Origin: Desulfobacula sp.
Lineage (GTDB): Bacteria > Desulfobacterota > Desulfobacteria > Desulfobacterales > Desulfobacteraceae
Assembly: GCA_018702715.1 (NCBI GenBank)
Contig: JABIYQ010000544.1
Location: 1 to 14,033, forward strand
Reading direction: 5' to 3'
Length of the DNA stretch: 14,033 bases
Position numbers and translations under genes: made by a program
The notes under the pieces: model-generated
Database searches by the model: none
Seen by the model: only the letters and a program-made list of their open reading frames with translations
Told to the model about the DNA's origin: nothing
In this document: positions 13,542-14,033 of the stretch, one piece after another
Numbering within the stretch: the first letter of the stretch is position 1
Layout: each line of letters begins with the position of its first letter

Positions 13542-14033
13542 TTAACCCCATTTGAGTTTTTGTCCTTTTATCATATCAGGAGTTACATAACCCAGGCTGC
13601 CTGACATCATGTAATCAAGCTGGATTTTAAACACCTTTGCTGCATACTTGTCTTTGTTAGCCCATTTGTACCACAGAGGTACTGCAAGATCAGTAAACTT
13701 TTTCACATCATCTTCGCCCAGTCGGGTAACAATAGTACCAGCTTCAGTAAATTTTTTCCATGCTTCCTGGTCAGCCTTCTGAATGCCGGCATGGTGCATA
13801 TCTGAATAGACATGTACTTCCATTTCAACAAATTGTTTCATTTCTTTTGAAAGTTTGTTCCAGGATCTCATTCCAACGGTCAGATCCATTAAGTCAACGG
13901 GCTGGTAAATAGACATGAATCCTGCAGGCCCCATGGAAATATATTTTGTAACCTGGTGAAAACCCAATGCAAAGTTAATTGCAGGACCTACATAATCTGC
14001 AACGTCAATGGTTCCTTTTTCCAGGGCAGGGAA
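13542..14033 (-). CDS. dctP: TRAP transporter periplasmic solute-binding protein (DctP family), C-terminal part; 5' end outside window
   Basis: The frame is open to the window edge and encodes the last 163 residues. It begins FPALEKGTIDVADYVGPAIN, the ligand-binding strand-turn typical of the COG4663 (mannitol/chloroaromatic-compound, TakP-like) DctP group. It continues FHQVTKYISMGPAG, LSKEMKQFVEMEVHVYSDMH and a C-terminal helix ending GQKLKWG. The TTG near 13967 is an internal Leu codon, not a start. The signal peptide and half of the binding pocket are not visible. The segment that often reads EWVGP in this group reads DYVGP here, which may shift ligand preference (inference). The protein would deliver its ligand to the DctQM permease encoded downstream. 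Confidence 0.9.
   Translation of the reverse strand, partial: FPALEKGTIDVADYVGPAINFALGFHQVTKYISMGPAGFMSIYQPVDLMDLTVGMRSWNKLSKEMKQFVEMEVHVYSDMHHAGIQKADQEAWKKFTEAGTIVTRLGEDDVKKFTDLAVPLWYKWANKDKYAAKVFKIQLDYMMSGSLGYVTPDMIKGQKLKWG

Noticed and set aside
13965..13967. TTG as the start of the dctP gene
   Set aside because: The frame continues to the window edge and encodes the conserved ALEKGTID segment, so the gene is truncated by the window.
10890..14033. TRAP transporter as the betaine importer of this pathway
   Set aside because: Position is the only support; terminators and two other genes separate it from the methyltransferase operon, and known betaine uptake usually uses BCCT or ABC systems.
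1..14033. Mobile elements, CRISPR arrays, tRNA or rRNA genes
   Set aside because: No transposase or integrase frame, no regularly spaced repeats and no cloverleaf or rRNA-like segments were recognised on either strand.

Overview
The window looks like chromosomal DNA from an anaerobic, respiring deltaproteobacterium (Desulfobacterota), most likely a Desulfobacteraceae-type sulfate reducer. This rests on gene content: a corrinoid methyltransferase set, ETF paired with a membrane CCG-type iron-sulfur oxidoreductase, a TRAP transporter and sigma-54 control. Codon use is moderately AT-rich and intergenic DNA is strongly AT-rich. No species can be assigned from sequence alone, and no rRNA, tRNA, CRISPR array or insertion sequence was seen.

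Layout. (1) About 1-5342, plus strand: the 3' part of a dimethylglycine/sarcosine-dehydrogenase-type GcvT-domain protein, then etfB, etfA, a gap with two hairpins, a 667-residue membrane-anchored Fe-S oxidoreductase of the ETF:menaquinone oxidoreductase (EMO) type, and a small UspA protein. (2) About 5433-5473: a terminator hairpin between two convergent gene sets, usable in both directions. (3) 5505-8405, minus strand: a three-gene operon in the transcribed order MttB-family methyltransferase (MtgB-like, no pyrrolysine codon), corrinoid protein, methylcorrinoid:tetrahydrofolate methyltransferase. A well-matched sigma-54 promoter sits upstream. (4) 8662-10146, minus: a PAS/AAA+/Fis-type sigma-54 activator. 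(5) 10301-10756, minus: a two-TM protein of unknown function with its own terminator. (6) 10893-14033, minus: a TRAP transporter, dctP (5' end outside the window), then an unusual TM2-DctQ fusion, then dctM, with a terminator-like hairpin between dctP and dctQ and another after dctM.

How the genes may work together (inference). The corrinoid operon would take one methyl group from a quaternary amine, most likely glycine betaine, giving dimethylglycine and methyl-tetrahydrofolate. The opposing plus-strand operon could oxidise dimethylglycine to sarcosine and perhaps glycine with folate as one-carbon acceptor, passing electrons through EtfAB and the membrane oxidoreductase to menaquinone. In a sulfate reducer the folate-bound one-carbon units could be oxidised to CO2 by the reverse Wood-Ljungdahl methyl branch. 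The sigma-54 activator next to the corrinoid operon is its probable regulator. The TRAP system may or may not belong to the pathway; its substrate cannot be read from the sequence.
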